Assembly (NCBI GenBank): GCA_958348565.1
Contig: CATVZP010000013.1
Span: forward strand, 1-35,301
Direction: 5' to 3'
Length of the DNA stretch: 35,301 nucleotides
Origin: an uncultured Collinsella sp.
GTDB taxonomy: Bacteria > Actinomycetota > Coriobacteriia > Coriobacteriales > Coriobacteriaceae
Position numbers and translations under genes: made by a program. Shown here in pieces: positions 8,509 through 16,943 of this stretch. Position 1 is the first letter of the stretch; every line of letters begins with the position of its first letter. The notes below the pieces were generated by a model. It saw nothing but the letters and a program-made list of their open reading frames with translations. It was not told the origin of the DNA and did not search any database.

Positions 8509-8523
8509 AGCGGTTCGACCGCT
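8509..8523. promoter_or_regulatory. Palindrome in the yqeB/yqeC divergent intergenic region
   Basis: AGCGGT-TCG-ACCGCT is a perfect 6+6 inverted repeat midway between the divergent yqeB and yqeC starts. An A/T-rich segment with a possible -10 box (TATTAT, 8550-8555) for yqeC lies to its right. It may be an operator, but no second copy was found in the window. Confidence 0.35.
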
Positions 8524-8569
8524 ACTCTGATGATTATTTATTATCACAGTATTATACGGCGGTGAACAG

Positions 8570-9304
8570 ATGGAAACGACGAGTGGAAACCTTGCCTCCG
8601 CGCTCAAGATCGAGCCAGGCATTACCGCAATTATCGGCAGTGGCGGCAAGTCGACATTGCTGAAGACGCTGGGTCTCGAGCTCATGCGCGCCGGCGGCAG
8701 GGTGCTTCTCTGTACCACCACGCACATGTTTCCCGTCGCCGGTGTGCCATGGGACGGGTCGAGCCGTCGCCTGGACGCCGTGCTTTGGAAGCCGGGGGCC
8801 CTGCATGTTCCCGGCTGCACCTGCGAGGCATGCGCTGGCATGAGCCGCGGAAGTATCTGCCAGGCGGGTGTTTTGGACCCGGAGACAGGCAAGCTCTCCG
8901 CCCCCGCCGAGCCGCTCGGCGAGCTGGCACGGCGCTTTGACTACGTGTTGGCCGAGGCAGATGGCAGCAAGCGACTCCCGCTCAAGGCGCATGCCGCCTG
9001 GGAGCCGGTTATTCCTGCCAGCACTGCCAACGTCATCTGGATCGTCGGCGCCTCAGGCTTGGGCAAGCCCATCAACGAAGCCGTCCACCACCCCGAGCTC
9101 TTTTGCGAGCGTTGCGGCTGCGAGCCCACCAACACTGCCACCCCAGAGCGCGTCGCCATGGTGCTCAATGTCGAGCTGCGGATGCTGAGCCTCAACAATG
9201 CCCGCGTCATGCTCAACCAAGTCGACACGCTTGCCGACCCAACGATGGCAGATCGCTTCGAGACAGCCCTCGGCCGCTCCGTCGTCGCCACCAGCCTCAA
9301 ATAG
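8570..9304 (+). CDS. yqeC: YqeC-family selenium cofactor biosynthesis protein
   Basis: YqeC is a P-loop protein tied by phylogenetic co-occurrence to selenium-dependent molybdenum hydroxylases. The 244-aa protein has the Walker A variant GSGGKST (residues 23-29), TTTHMFP, a cysteine-rich central segment (PGCTCEACAGMSRGSICQAG) and VLAEADGSKRLPLKAHAAWEPV, the family hallmark. It is the only plus-strand gene inside the first half of the cluster, divergent from yqeB and convergent with hyuA. The repeat element at 9330-9396 follows it. Function is inferred from family association; the nucleotide-binding motif is visible. Confidence 0.88.
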   Translation: METTSGNLASALKIEPGITAIIGSGGKSTLLKTLGLELMRAGGRVLLCTTTHMFPVAGVPWDGSSRRLDAVLWKPGALHVPGCTCEACAGMSRGSICQAGVLDPETGKLSAPAEPLGELARRFDYVLAEADGSKRLPLKAHAAWEPVIPASTANVIWIVGASGLGKPINEAVHHPELFCERCGCEPTNTATPERVAMVLNVELRMLSLNNARVMLNQVDTLADPTMADRFETALGRSVVATSLK

Positions 9305-9329
9305 CCGGCGCTGCCCCAGCAGACCTATA

Positions 9330-9396
9330 AGTTGCGGTGAAATAGTTCCTGAAACGGCCTATTTGGCGGCTAAACAGGAACTATTCCACCGCAACT
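9330..9396. repeat. Inverted repeat, copy 2 of the hairpin element
   Basis: Arms at 9330-9350 and 9376-9396 pair over 21 bp with one mismatch and are nearly identical to those of the 6536-6602 element, while the 25-nt loop differs. It sits between the convergent ends of yqeC and hyuA, where a bidirectional terminator would be expected. Confidence 0.85.
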
Positions 9397-9423
9397 GCGG
9401 AGGGGAATCCGGTGATCTTCCTG

Positions 9424-10791
9424 CTAGCGGGGGACGTAGCGGCCGGGTTGGGCTCCAGTGGGCTCGCCGTCGCGCGCAGCCAGCACGCCGTTCACAAACA
9501 CAGCCTTGGCGCGGCCGTGCGCCTCAAAGCCCTCGAGCGGCGTGTAGTCCACGGCCTGATGCTGCGTCGCGGCGCTGATCGTCCAGCGCGCCTGGGGATC
9601 CCACACGCACACGTCGGCATCGGAGCCCTCGGCAAGACAGCCCTTGCGCGGATACATGCCAAAGACGCGCGCCGGGTTCTCGCTCATCAGGCGGCAGAGG
9701 TCCTCGGGGCCCAGCTGTCCCTCAAAGCTCGTAGCGATCGCGACGGGGCGATGCTCCACACCGGGTCCGCCGTTGGGAATCGCGCGGAAGTCGTCGCGCC
9801 CGCGGTCCTTTTGCCCGTGCAGGTTAAAGCTGCAGTGGTCGGTCGCAATCGTATCGATCTCGCCAGCCACAAGCGCCTCGCGCAGAGCCACACGGTCGCC
9901 AGCATGGCGCAGCGGCGGGCTCATCACATACTTGGCACCCGCAAAGCCGTCCTCGCCCTGCTCCAAGTAGCAAGTATCGTCGAGCATCAGATACTGAGGG
10001 CAGGTCTCGACATAGATATTCTTCTGTCCGCGCGCCTTGGCGGCACGAATGGCCTCGAGCCCCAGCTTGGTCGAAAGGTGCACCACGTTGACCGGTGCGT
10101 CGCCGGCCAGGTGCGCCAGATATAGCAGACGGCTCACTGCCTCGGCCTCGCACACATCCGGACGGCTGAGCGCATGGCCCTCGGGCCCGTGGACACCCTG
10201 CTCAAACACGCGCTTCTGCAGCTCATTCACCAGCGTACCGTTCTCGCAATGCACGCACAGTATGCCGCCAATACGTTTGAGCTCCTCCAGCACCTCGAGC
10301 GTCTCGGCATCGTCCAAGCGCAGGTGGTCATAGGCAAAGTAGGTCTTAAACGACGATACGCCCGCCTCGCGCATGGCCGAAAGATCGGCGCGGTTGCGCT
10401 CGTTCCACTCGGCGAGTGCCATATGAAAGGCGTAGTTGGCCGTGCAGGTTCCGTCGGCGCGGCGATGCCACTCGGCCAAGGCATCGGGCATAGTCACGCC
10501 GCGATCGGCCGTCGCGTAGTCCACGATGGTCGTCGTGCCGCCGCAGGCAGCCGCGCGCGTGCCGGTCTCAAAGCTATCGGCTGTCCAATCCATGCCGGTC
10601 CAGCACTGCATGTGCGTGTGGCCGTCGATAAAGCCGGGAAACACCCAGCAGCCCGCGGCATCCTCGACGGTATCGCCCTCGGCCGGCTCAATCGCCGCGG
10701 CAATCCGCACGATCTTATCGCCATCCATGGCAAGATCGGCGCGGCGAAGTCCCTGTGGCGTCACGAGCGCGCCGTTTTTGATGATGATCAT
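9424..10791 (-). CDS. hyuA: HyuA-type dihydropyrimidinase/hydantoinase (cyclic amidohydrolase)
   Basis: Zinc amidohydrolase that opens cyclic ureides such as hydantoins or dihydropyrimidines to N-carbamoyl amino acids. The 455-aa protein shows all metal-site elements: GHTH (H58, H60), the lysine expected to be carboxylated (K149 in SSFKTYF), H181 in CVHCEN, VVHLS and the TDHC aspartate. E. coli HyuA (D-phenylhydantoinase) from the same locus type has a very similar length. AAGGAG lies 4 nt before the ATG and overlaps the mocA stop, indicating co-transcription. In a purine pathway it could open the imidazolone ring of a reduced urate derivative; the actual substrate is unknown. Confidence 0.92.
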   Translation of the reverse strand: MIIIKNGALVTPQGLRRADLAMDGDKIVRIAAAIEPAEGDTVEDAAGCWVFPGFIDGHTHMQCWTGMDWTADSFETGTRAAACGGTTTIVDYATADRGVTMPDALAEWHRRADGTCTANYAFHMALAEWNERNRADLSAMREAGVSSFKTYFAYDHLRLDDAETLEVLEELKRIGGILCVHCENGTLVNELQKRVFEQGVHGPEGHALSRPDVCEAEAVSRLLYLAHLAGDAPVNVVHLSTKLGLEAIRAAKARGQKNIYVETCPQYLMLDDTCYLEQGEDGFAGAKYVMSPPLRHAGDRVALREALVAGEIDTIATDHCSFNLHGQKDRGRDDFRAIPNGGPGVEHRPVAIATSFEGQLGPEDLCRLMSENPARVFGMYPRKGCLAEGSDADVCVWDPQARWTISAATQHQAVDYTPLEGFEAHGRAKAVFVNGVLAARDGEPTGAQPGRYVPR

Positions 10792-10799
10792 GTTGCTCC

Positions 10800-11414
10800 T
10801 TATTGATTAATACAGTTGGCCACGCGATCAAAATACGAGCAGGCAGCGATATGCTCCGTTATGCGTTGCTGTCCCTTGGCGGTATCGACGTCCCACAGCT
10901 CGTAGGCACGCGCCTCGACCAGCACCACGTCGGTACGGTCCTTGAGAATCGAACCGCCGCCGTCCTTTCCCTCGAGACACATAAGTGCATCGAACAGTTC
11001 CGCCGGAAAGAGCACCGGGCTCGAAGGCTCACCGTTGCACGCAAGACGCACCGGATGCTTGCGGCCACGCTCGTCAAATGCACGAACCATAGCCTCAAAA
11101 GAATCCGAACTCACGAGCGGCTGGTCGCCCGGCAAAAAGAGGCAACCTTTCCAGTTGCGTTCGACTCCCCACGAAAGGCCCGCGCGGACGCTTTCGCTGC
11201 GCAGCTCGCCATCGTGCAGCACACACGGGCAATGCTTGCCCTCGCAAATCTGGGCGACCTCGGGCCAACGCGTCGAAACCACGACGTCAAAGCCCCGGGG
11301 AACCGAATCGATGGTCCGGGCAATCAGCGGCTCGCCATAGATATCGGCAAGCATCTTGTTAGAGCCAAACCGCTTGCCCTCGCCCGAAGCCATAATGACG
11401 CAACCAAGTTTCAT
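10800..11414 (-). CDS. mocA: MocA-like molybdenum cofactor cytidylyltransferase
   Basis: MocA transfers CMP to molybdopterin, giving the MCD cofactor of xanthine-oxidase-family enzymes. The 204-aa protein has the nucleotidyltransferase signature ASGEGKRFGSNKML (residues 9-22) and the metal-binding PGDQPLVSSD motif near residue 95. A GGGGAGG box precedes the ATG. It sits 8 nt upstream of hyuA in the same transcript. E. coli mocA (ygfJ) lies in the homologous cluster. The expected client is the XdhD-type hydroxylase. A MobA-like guanylyltransferase is possible from sequence alone but less likely given the neighbours. Confidence 0.88.
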   Translation of the reverse strand: MKLGCVIMASGEGKRFGSNKMLADIYGEPLIARTIDSVPRGFDVVVSTRWPEVAQICEGKHCPCVLHDGELRSESVRAGLSWGVERNWKGCLFLPGDQPLVSSDSFEAMVRAFDERGRKHPVRLACNGEPSSPVLFPAELFDALMCLEGKDGGGSILKDRTDVVLVEARAYELWDVDTAKGQQRITEHIAACSYFDRVANCINQ

Positions 11415-11541
11415 CTCCGCAAACCTCCCCTGGCCACCTTGGACACCATAGTTGCTACACCCACCATACCAAGCTCACACTCCGTCGGAACAGGCACGCG
11501 CTCGTTTTTCAGCGAACGCCCCTTGGCTCTCCATAGCACAA

Positions 11542-11574
11542 AGGAGGGCACCCCGCGACGCAGGGCACCCTCCT
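11542..11574 (-). terminator. Terminator-like hairpin downstream of carbamate kinase
   Basis: AGGAGGG (from 11542) pairs with CCCTCCT (to 11574), extended by three G-C pairs after two mismatches, 18 nt past the arcC stop. On the minus strand a short TTT follows. This probably ends or attenuates the ygeW-arcC transcript before mocA. Confidence 0.55.
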
Positions 11575-11591
11575 CAATGGTGCAGATATGC

Positions 11592-12542
11592 CTACTCAGC
11601 GTCGCCGGTAAACGTGGTACCGGTCTTGCCGGCAAGGCCATCGCGCGCCTTCTCGAGCAGCGTGATGAGCGCCGTGCGGCCCGGCTTGCTCTCGGCAAAC
11701 GTCGAGGCGGCCTGGACCTTGGGCAGCATGGAGCCGCGACCGAACTCGTTGGCCTCGGACAGACGCTTTACGTCAGCCGCGGTCAGCGTGTCGAGCCACT
11801 GCTCGTGGTCGGTGCCAAAGCCAATGGCAACCTTCTCCACGGCCGTCAGGATAATCAGGGCATCGGCATCGAGCTGCTCGGCGAGCTTCTCGGCCGCAAA
11901 GTCCTTATCGATGACGGCGGCAGCGCCCTTAAGGTGGTTGCCCTGGGCCTTGGTGACGGGAATGCCGCCACCGCCGCAGGAGATCACCACATGGTTGGAC
12001 TCGACGAGCGACTTAATGGTGTCGAGCTCGACGATGTTCACGGGCTTGGGCGAAGCCACCACGCGGCGGAAACCCTGCTTCTCGTCATGGATGAACTGAT
12101 AGCCGCGGTCGGCCTCTAGCTCCTTGGCCTCGGCCTCGCTCATCCACGGACCGATCGGCTTGACCGGGTCGGCAAAGGCCGGGTCGTCTGCCGCAACCTC
12201 GACCTGGGTGAGTACGGTGGCGACACCCTTGTCGATATTGCGGTCGAGCATTTCCTCGCGCAGCGCATTTTGCAGGTCATAGCCAATGTAGCCCTGGCTC
12301 ATGGCGCCGCAAACGGACAGCGGGCAGGGAATGTACTTCTGAGGATTAGAACGCGTGAGCTCGGCCATCGCGTTGGCGATCATGCCCACCTGGGGGCCGT
12401 TGCCATGCACGACAACGACCTCGTTGCCTTCCTCGATCAGGTCGACGATAGCCTTCGAAGTCGTCTTGACGGCCTCCATCTGCTCGGGAAGGTTGGTGCC
12501 GAGGGCGTTTCCGCCCAAGGCGACAACAATACGCTTAGCCAT
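11592..12542 (-). CDS. arcC: Carbamate kinase
   Basis: Makes ATP from carbamoyl phosphate and ADP, releasing carbamate that decays to CO2 and ammonia. The 316-aa protein carries the family hallmarks RIVVALGGNALG at the N-terminus, VVVHGNGPQVG, SQGYIGYDLQNAL and VISCGGGGIPV. The counterpart in the E. coli cluster is yqeA. It starts 14 nt after ygeW with no strong Shine-Dalgarno sequence, so coupling to ygeW translation is plausible. The pairing with a carbamoyltransferase indicates substrate-level phosphorylation from a carbamoylated intermediate, the energy-yielding step of the proposed pathway. Confidence 0.95.
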   Translation of the reverse strand: MAKRIVVALGGNALGTNLPEQMEAVKTTSKAIVDLIEEGNEVVVVHGNGPQVGMIANAMAELTRSNPQKYIPCPLSVCGAMSQGYIGYDLQNALREEMLDRNIDKGVATVLTQVEVAADDPAFADPVKPIGPWMSEAEAKELEADRGYQFIHDEKQGFRRVVASPKPVNIVELDTIKSLVESNHVVISCGGGGIPVTKAQGNHLKGAAAVIDKDFAAEKLAEQLDADALIILTAVEKVAIGFGTDHEQWLDTLTAADVKRLSEANEFGRGSMLPKVQAASTFAESKPGRTALITLLEKARDGLAGKTGTTFTGDAE

Positions 12543-12556
12543 TTCTCAGCCCAGCT

Positions 12557-13759
12557 TTAGGCCTGGAACCAACGGGCGGTGTTGCGCTCGTCGAGGGCCT
12601 TGAGGGCGGCAGCGGGATCGGCAACCTTCTGCAGGAACATCATGGCAGCGATGGCGTACGGCTTGTAGCTGGCCTCCTTGTACATGCCCACACGGTGCAT
12701 GTCGAAGACGTCGGCGTTGACCTCGCCGTGCTCGCAAGAGACACCAGAGATGTCGGCGGGCAGCGGGTGCATAAAGATGGTGTCCTGGCCGTTGGCAGTC
12801 TTCTCCATGAGCTCGGTCGTGGAGCACCAATCCTGATGCGTAGCGTTCTGGGCGAGCAGCTCCTTCTCGAGCGCAGCGATGCCGGCGTCGTCGCCCTCGG
12901 CGTACAGATTGGTGCGCTTCTCCATGGCGGCAAACGGAGCCCAGCTCTTGGGGATCACGATGTCGGCGCCATCGAAGGCCTCGGCCATGGTGTTGACCTG
13001 CTTAAAGGTGGTGCCGGACTCGGCGGCGTAGCCCTTAGCGCGCTCGACGACCTCGGGCATGAGGTCGTAGCCCTCGGGGTGAGCCAGGGTGACGTCCATG
13101 CCAAAGCGGGGCAGCAGGCTGATCAGCGACTGCGGGCAGGACAGCGGCTTGCCGTAAGAGGGCGAATAGGCCCAGGTAACGGCAACCTTCTTGCCCTTGA
13201 GGTTCTCAAGACCGCCAAACTCGTTGATGAGGTAGAGCATGTCGGCAGAGGACTGCGTGGGATGGTCGGAGTCGGACTGCAGGGAGATGAGCGTGGGACG
13301 GTGATCCAGGACGCCGTCCTCGTAGGCCTGCTGGACAGACTCAGAGACCTCGGCCATGTAGGCGTCGCCCTTGCCGATGTACATGTCGTCGCGGATGCCG
13401 ATGACGTCGGCCATGAAGGAGATCATGGTAGCAGTCTCGCGGACGGTCTCGCCGTGAGCAATCTGGGACTTCTTCTCGTCCAGGTCCTGCAGCTCAAGGC
13501 CGAGCAGGTTGGCGGCCTTAGAGAAGGAGAAGCGCGTACGGGTGGAGTTGTCGCGGAACAGGGAGACGGCCAGGCCCGAATCGAAGATCTTGGACGAAAC
13601 GTTGTTCTCGCGCAGCTCGCGCAGGGCGTCGGCGACGATGTAGAGCGCCTTGAGCTCATCGGTGGTCTTGTCCCAGGTGTGCAGGAAGTCGCTGCCGTAC
13701 ATACCCTTAAAATCGAGGCCGTTCAGCTGCTCGACGAGCTCGGTAAACTTAGCGTCCAT
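12557..13759 (-). CDS. ygeW: YgeW-type knotted carbamoyltransferase
   Basis: YgeW belongs to the aspartate/ornithine carbamoyltransferase superfamily; it is expected to phosphorolyse a carbamoyl (ureido) compound to carbamoyl phosphate for the kinase next door. The 400-aa protein has the carbamoyl-phosphate loop STRTR (residues 72-76), LISLQSDSDHPTQ, and HPLP in place of the usual HCLP, all as in YgeW. I start at the ATG at 13759, preceded by AAAGGAC 6 nt upstream; the frame is open for 62 codons more, but that extension is low-complexity and lacks a ribosome binding site. Length matches E. coli YgeW. The true substrate is not proven. Confidence 0.92.
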   Translation of the reverse strand: MDAKFTELVEQLNGLDFKGMYGSDFLHTWDKTTDELKALYIVADALRELRENNVSSKIFDSGLAVSLFRDNSTRTRFSFSKAANLLGLELQDLDEKKSQIAHGETVRETATMISFMADVIGIRDDMYIGKGDAYMAEVSESVQQAYEDGVLDHRPTLISLQSDSDHPTQSSADMLYLINEFGGLENLKGKKVAVTWAYSPSYGKPLSCPQSLISLLPRFGMDVTLAHPEGYDLMPEVVERAKGYAAESGTTFKQVNTMAEAFDGADIVIPKSWAPFAAMEKRTNLYAEGDDAGIAALEKELLAQNATHQDWCSTTELMEKTANGQDTIFMHPLPADISGVSCEHGEVNADVFDMHRVGMYKEASYKPYAIAAMMFLQKVADPAAALKALDERNTARWFQA

Positions 13760-13913
13760 GTAAATGTCCTTTCTAAAGGTGAAACGATCGCAATGAGTAG
13801 ATGCGCTCCGGCATGCGCGTGTGGCTAGAACATGCAGAGCACCATGACGAGGACCCGCCACCGTTGAGGAAGCATGGGAGATAACGACCGCGGGCCCCAA
13901 GTCAACAGGAGGC

Positions 13914-13938
13914 GCCGGGGACACGAGCGGCCCCCGGC
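13914..13938 (-). terminator. GC hairpin downstream of ygeY
   Basis: GCCGGGG (13914-13920) and CCCCGGC (13932-13938) form a 7-bp GC stem with an 11-nt loop, about 23 nt past the ygeY stop. No U-tract follows, so it may attenuate or protect the mRNA rather than terminate. It lies in the 201-nt gap before ygeW. Confidence 0.4.
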
Positions 13939-13960
13939 TCAACAAAATCGAGGAATGGGA

Positions 13961-15346
13961 CTAGTCGATCTTGTTGTTGGTCAGACCGGCGCGGAACACG
14001 GTGGCGTCGCCATCGGCCTGGCTCGGATCGTAGAGGTTCAGGGCAGCCACATACATGGCGGCAGCGGTGACCAGGTCGTCCTTGTAGGTGACCTCGTTGG
14101 GAGCGTGAGCCTGAGACTCGGCACCCGGGCCAAAGCCGACGCAGGGGATGCCATAGCGGCCCTGGATGGAAACGCAGTTCGTGGAGAAGGTCCACTTGTC
14201 GCACAGCGGACGACCGGTGCGCTTGTCCATGCTGGGCTCGCAGCCGATGCGCTCGTCACCGAACATGGCCTTGTGGGCGTCGACGAGGGCCTTGACGTGC
14301 GGAGCGGTCTCCTTGTTGATCCACGTGGGGAAGTAAGCCTCGGTCTCGTAGACCTCGCCGGTCCAGGACGGACGGTCGTACATGTACATGGAGACCTTCA
14401 CGTCGTCGCCGTACTTCTTGGCTGCCGGCAGGTTACGGATCTCGTCCAGGCAGGACTCCCAGGTCTCACCGGCGGTCATGCGACGGTCGATGGAGATGGC
14501 GCAGGAGTCAGCGACAGCGCAACGGCTGGGGCTGGTGTAGAAGATCTGGCTGACGGTGCAGGTGCCGCGGCCCAGGAAGCGGGCGTCCTCGAAGTGCTCG
14601 GGGTTGTACTTGGGATCGAGCATCTTGACGAGGCCCTTGATGTCGGTCGACTCGTCGCAGCCGTTGTTGTTGAGGGCGCGGACGTCGGCGATGATGTCGG
14701 CCATCTTGTAGATGGCGTTGTCGCCGCGGTCGGGAGCGGAGCCGTGGCAGGAGGTGCCGTGAACGTCGACGCGGATCTCCATGCGGCCGCGGTGACCGCG
14801 ATAGATGCCACCGTCGGTGGGCTCGGTGGAAATGACGAACTCGGGCTTAATGCCGTCCTTGTTGTAGATGTACTGCCAGCACATGCCGTCGCAGTCCTCT
14901 TCCTGGACGGTGCCGACGACCATAATCTTGTAGCCCTCGGGGATGAGGCCCATGTCCTTCATCATCTTGGCAGCGTAGGTAGCAGAAGCCATGCCACCCT
15001 CCTGGTCGGAGCCGCCGCGGCCATAGATAATCTCGTCGGTCTCGTAGCCCTCATAAGGATCGGCATCCCAGTTATCGATGTTGCCGATGCCAACGGTGTC
15101 GATGTGAGAGTCGATGGCGATAATCTTGTCGCCCTCGCCCATAAAGCCCATAACGTTGCCCAGGCCGTCGACTTTGACCTCGTCATAGCCAAGACTCTCC
15201 ATCTCGGCTTTGATGCAAGCGACAACCTCGCCCTCCTCGCAGGACTCAGAGGGATGGGAGATCATAGCGCGCAGGAAGCGAGTCATATCAGCACGGTGGG
15301 ACTCAGCAGCAGCCTTGATAGCGTCGAAATCGAGTTCTTTAGCCAT
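13961..15346 (-). CDS. ygeY: YgeY-family M20 metallohydrolase
   Basis: M20-family di-metal hydrolase that cleaves amide or carbamoyl bonds; YgeY is tied to selenium/purine gene clusters. Metal-site motifs are present: DSHIDTV, the bridging aspartate in YGRGGSDQEGG, the catalytic pair in VQEEDCDG, STEPTDGG, and a C-terminal AHAPNE histidine. The ATG at 15346 has AAAGG upstream; a TTG three codons earlier has no usable spacing. At 461 aa it is some 50-60 residues longer than I recall for E. coli YgeY. It follows dpaL after a 239-nt gap that holds a large inverted repeat. A role in hydrolysing a ureido intermediate is inference. Confidence 0.87.
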   Translation of the reverse strand: MAKELDFDAIKAAAESHRADMTRFLRAMISHPSESCEEGEVVACIKAEMESLGYDEVKVDGLGNVMGFMGEGDKIIAIDSHIDTVGIGNIDNWDADPYEGYETDEIIYGRGGSDQEGGMASATYAAKMMKDMGLIPEGYKIMVVGTVQEEDCDGMCWQYIYNKDGIKPEFVISTEPTDGGIYRGHRGRMEIRVDVHGTSCHGSAPDRGDNAIYKMADIIADVRALNNNGCDESTDIKGLVKMLDPKYNPEHFEDARFLGRGTCTVSQIFYTSPSRCAVADSCAISIDRRMTAGETWESCLDEIRNLPAAKKYGDDVKVSMYMYDRPSWTGEVYETEAYFPTWINKETAPHVKALVDAHKAMFGDERIGCEPSMDKRTGRPLCDKWTFSTNCVSIQGRYGIPCVGFGPGAESQAHAPNEVTYKDDLVTAAAMYVAALNLYDPSQADGDATVFRAGLTNNKID

Positions 15347-15450
15347 AACAGTCAACCTTTCTACAAGGGTTTACCTACAGGTAGATATTTCAGATAGATC
15401 ACTTGTGCCAAGTAGCGTGAGGTCGAGCACCCCACAAGCAAGTGGACGTA

Positions 15451-15569
15451 GGGTGGCGGAGCATATGTTTGCTCCGTCGCGAGTTCCGCACGCAAAGGAA
15501 AGCACTTAATGTGCTTTCCGTCTTGCGCAGGACTGTTCGAGCAGGGAGCAAACATATGCTCCGCCACCC
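15451..15569. repeat. 25-bp inverted repeat enclosing nested hairpins
   Basis: Arms at 15451-15475 and 15545-15569 are perfectly complementary over 25 bp (starting GGGTGGCGGAGCATATG). Inside lies a second perfect 9-bp hairpin, GGAAAGCAC/GTGCTTTCC (15497-15505, 15511-15519). It starts 17 nt past the dpaL stop and fills the dpaL-ygeY gap. Such a composite hairpin could terminate or attenuate between the two genes, or be an inserted repeat element. Confidence 0.85.
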
Positions 15570-15585
15570 GGACAGGTCAGGCCTG

Positions 15586-16800
15586 CTAACAGGTGGGGTA
15601 CTCGCCCTCCCAGACGATGCGACGGTACTGATCCGGATCCGTGTCGCCCTCGGTGGAGAAGCAGAGCACGGAGCTCGTCTTGTCCAGGCCGATGAGCTCC
15701 TTGAGCTCGGCGTACTCGGGATCGAGCATGAGAGTCTCGACCAGGCCGGTGGTCACCGCGCCGGACTCGCCGGAGATGACGCGCGGGTCGCCCTTCTCGG
15801 GGGCGCCCAGGGTACGCATACCGCGAGCGGTGACCCAGTCGGGGCAGGACACGAAGGCGGTAGCGTGGTTGCGCAGGATATCCCAGCCCAGGATGTTGGG
15901 CTCGCCGCAGCACAAGCCGGCCATGATGGAGGGCATGTCGCCGTCCACGATGCGCGGGTCGCCGTCGCCGGCGGCAGCGCCCTTGTACAGGCAGGCGGCC
16001 GGAGCGCACTCGACCACGACAAAGGTGGGCGGGTTATCGGGATACAGGTTAGTGAAGTAGCCCACCACGGCGCCGGCGAGCGAGCCTACGCCAGCCTGGA
16101 CAAAGACATGCGTCGGGCGGTTGATGGCCATCTCGCGCAGCTGCTCGGCAGCCTCGGAAGCCATGGTGCCGTAGCCCTCCATGATCCAAGACGGAATCTT
16201 CTCGTAGCCCTCCCAGGCGGTGTCCTGAACGATAACGCCGCGCTCGCAGGCGTCGGCCTCGGCGGCGGCCATGCGCACGCACTCGTCGTAGTTGACCTCT
16301 TCGATGGTCACCGTGGCGCCCTCGGCGGCGATGTTGTCGAAGCGGGGCTTGGTGGAACCCTTGGGCATGTGCACGACGGCCTTCTGGCCCAGCTTATTGG
16401 CAGCCCATGCCACGCCGCGGCCATGGTTGCCGTCGGTGGCGGTAAAGAAGGTGGCCTGGCCAAAGTCCTTGGCAAGCTGATCGGAAGTCAGGTAATCGAA
16501 GGTGCAGTCGGCAACGTCCTTGCCGGTCTCGTCGGCAATGTAGTTGGCCATGGCAAACGAACCGCCCAGGACCTTAAAGGCGTTGAGGCCAAAGCGATAG
16601 CTCTCGTCCTTAACGCACAGGTTGGACAGGCCCAGGCGTGCAGCCTGGCCATCCAGGCGGGCAAGCGGAGTGACGGTGTACTGCGGGAACGACTGGTGGA
16701 AGGCACGGGCCTTCTTCACGTGGTCGAGGCTCATGATTCCCAAATGCTTGTCATCGCTCTTGGGCATCGTGTTGCCCGCCCACTGGATCTTATCGGCCAT
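15586..16800 (-). CDS. dpaL: Diaminopropionate ammonia-lyase
   Basis: PLP enzyme (YgeX) converting 2,3-diaminopropionate to pyruvate and two ammonia via 2-aminoacrylate. The 404-aa protein contains the PLP lysine K76 in FGLNAFKVLGG, the phosphate-binding/active region TDGNHGRGVAW, and the glycine-rich loop QAGVGSLAGAV. Length and N-terminus match E. coli YgeX. GGAG lies just before the ATG. It is the first gene of the leftward operon headed by a divergent regulator. The aminoacrylate it forms is the classical substrate of RidA, encoded nearby at 33947-34324. Assignment is secure. Confidence 0.95.
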   Translation of the reverse strand: MADKIQWAGNTMPKSDDKHLGIMSLDHVKKARAFHQSFPQYTVTPLARLDGQAARLGLSNLCVKDESYRFGLNAFKVLGGSFAMANYIADETGKDVADCTFDYLTSDQLAKDFGQATFFTATDGNHGRGVAWAANKLGQKAVVHMPKGSTKPRFDNIAAEGATVTIEEVNYDECVRMAAAEADACERGVIVQDTAWEGYEKIPSWIMEGYGTMASEAAEQLREMAINRPTHVFVQAGVGSLAGAVVGYFTNLYPDNPPTFVVVECAPAACLYKGAAAGDGDPRIVDGDMPSIMAGLCCGEPNILGWDILRNHATAFVSCPDWVTARGMRTLGAPEKGDPRVISGESGAVTTGLVETLMLDPEYAELKELIGLDKTSSVLCFSTEGDTDPDQYRRIVWEGEYPTC

Positions 16801-16892
16801 ACGGTGAACTCCTTAAGTCCTCTCTTGCCGGCCCCCGCATACGCGTTTCAGCCCATTCCCATTCATGCGACTGAACTTTTATGTGGATGCCA

Positions 16893-16907
16893 AACAAAAA
16901 GTTTGTT
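16893..16907. promoter_or_regulatory. Palindromic operator candidate 1
   Basis: AACAAA-AAG-TTTGTT, a perfect 6+6 inverted repeat, lies about 90 nt upstream of dpaL. The same arms and 3-nt spacing recur at 16944-16958. The two sit in the divergent region between dpaL and a YheO-type regulator, so they are good operator candidates for that regulator. Confidence 0.6.
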
Positions 16908-16943
16908 AGCACTGTTCTATCACACTTTTTGATTGGCAAACCT

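Noticed and set aside
12557..13945. Longer YgeW start giving 462 residues
   Set aside because: The extra 62 residues are low-complexity and unlike any carbamoyltransferase; a clear ribosome binding site precedes the internal ATG at 13759.
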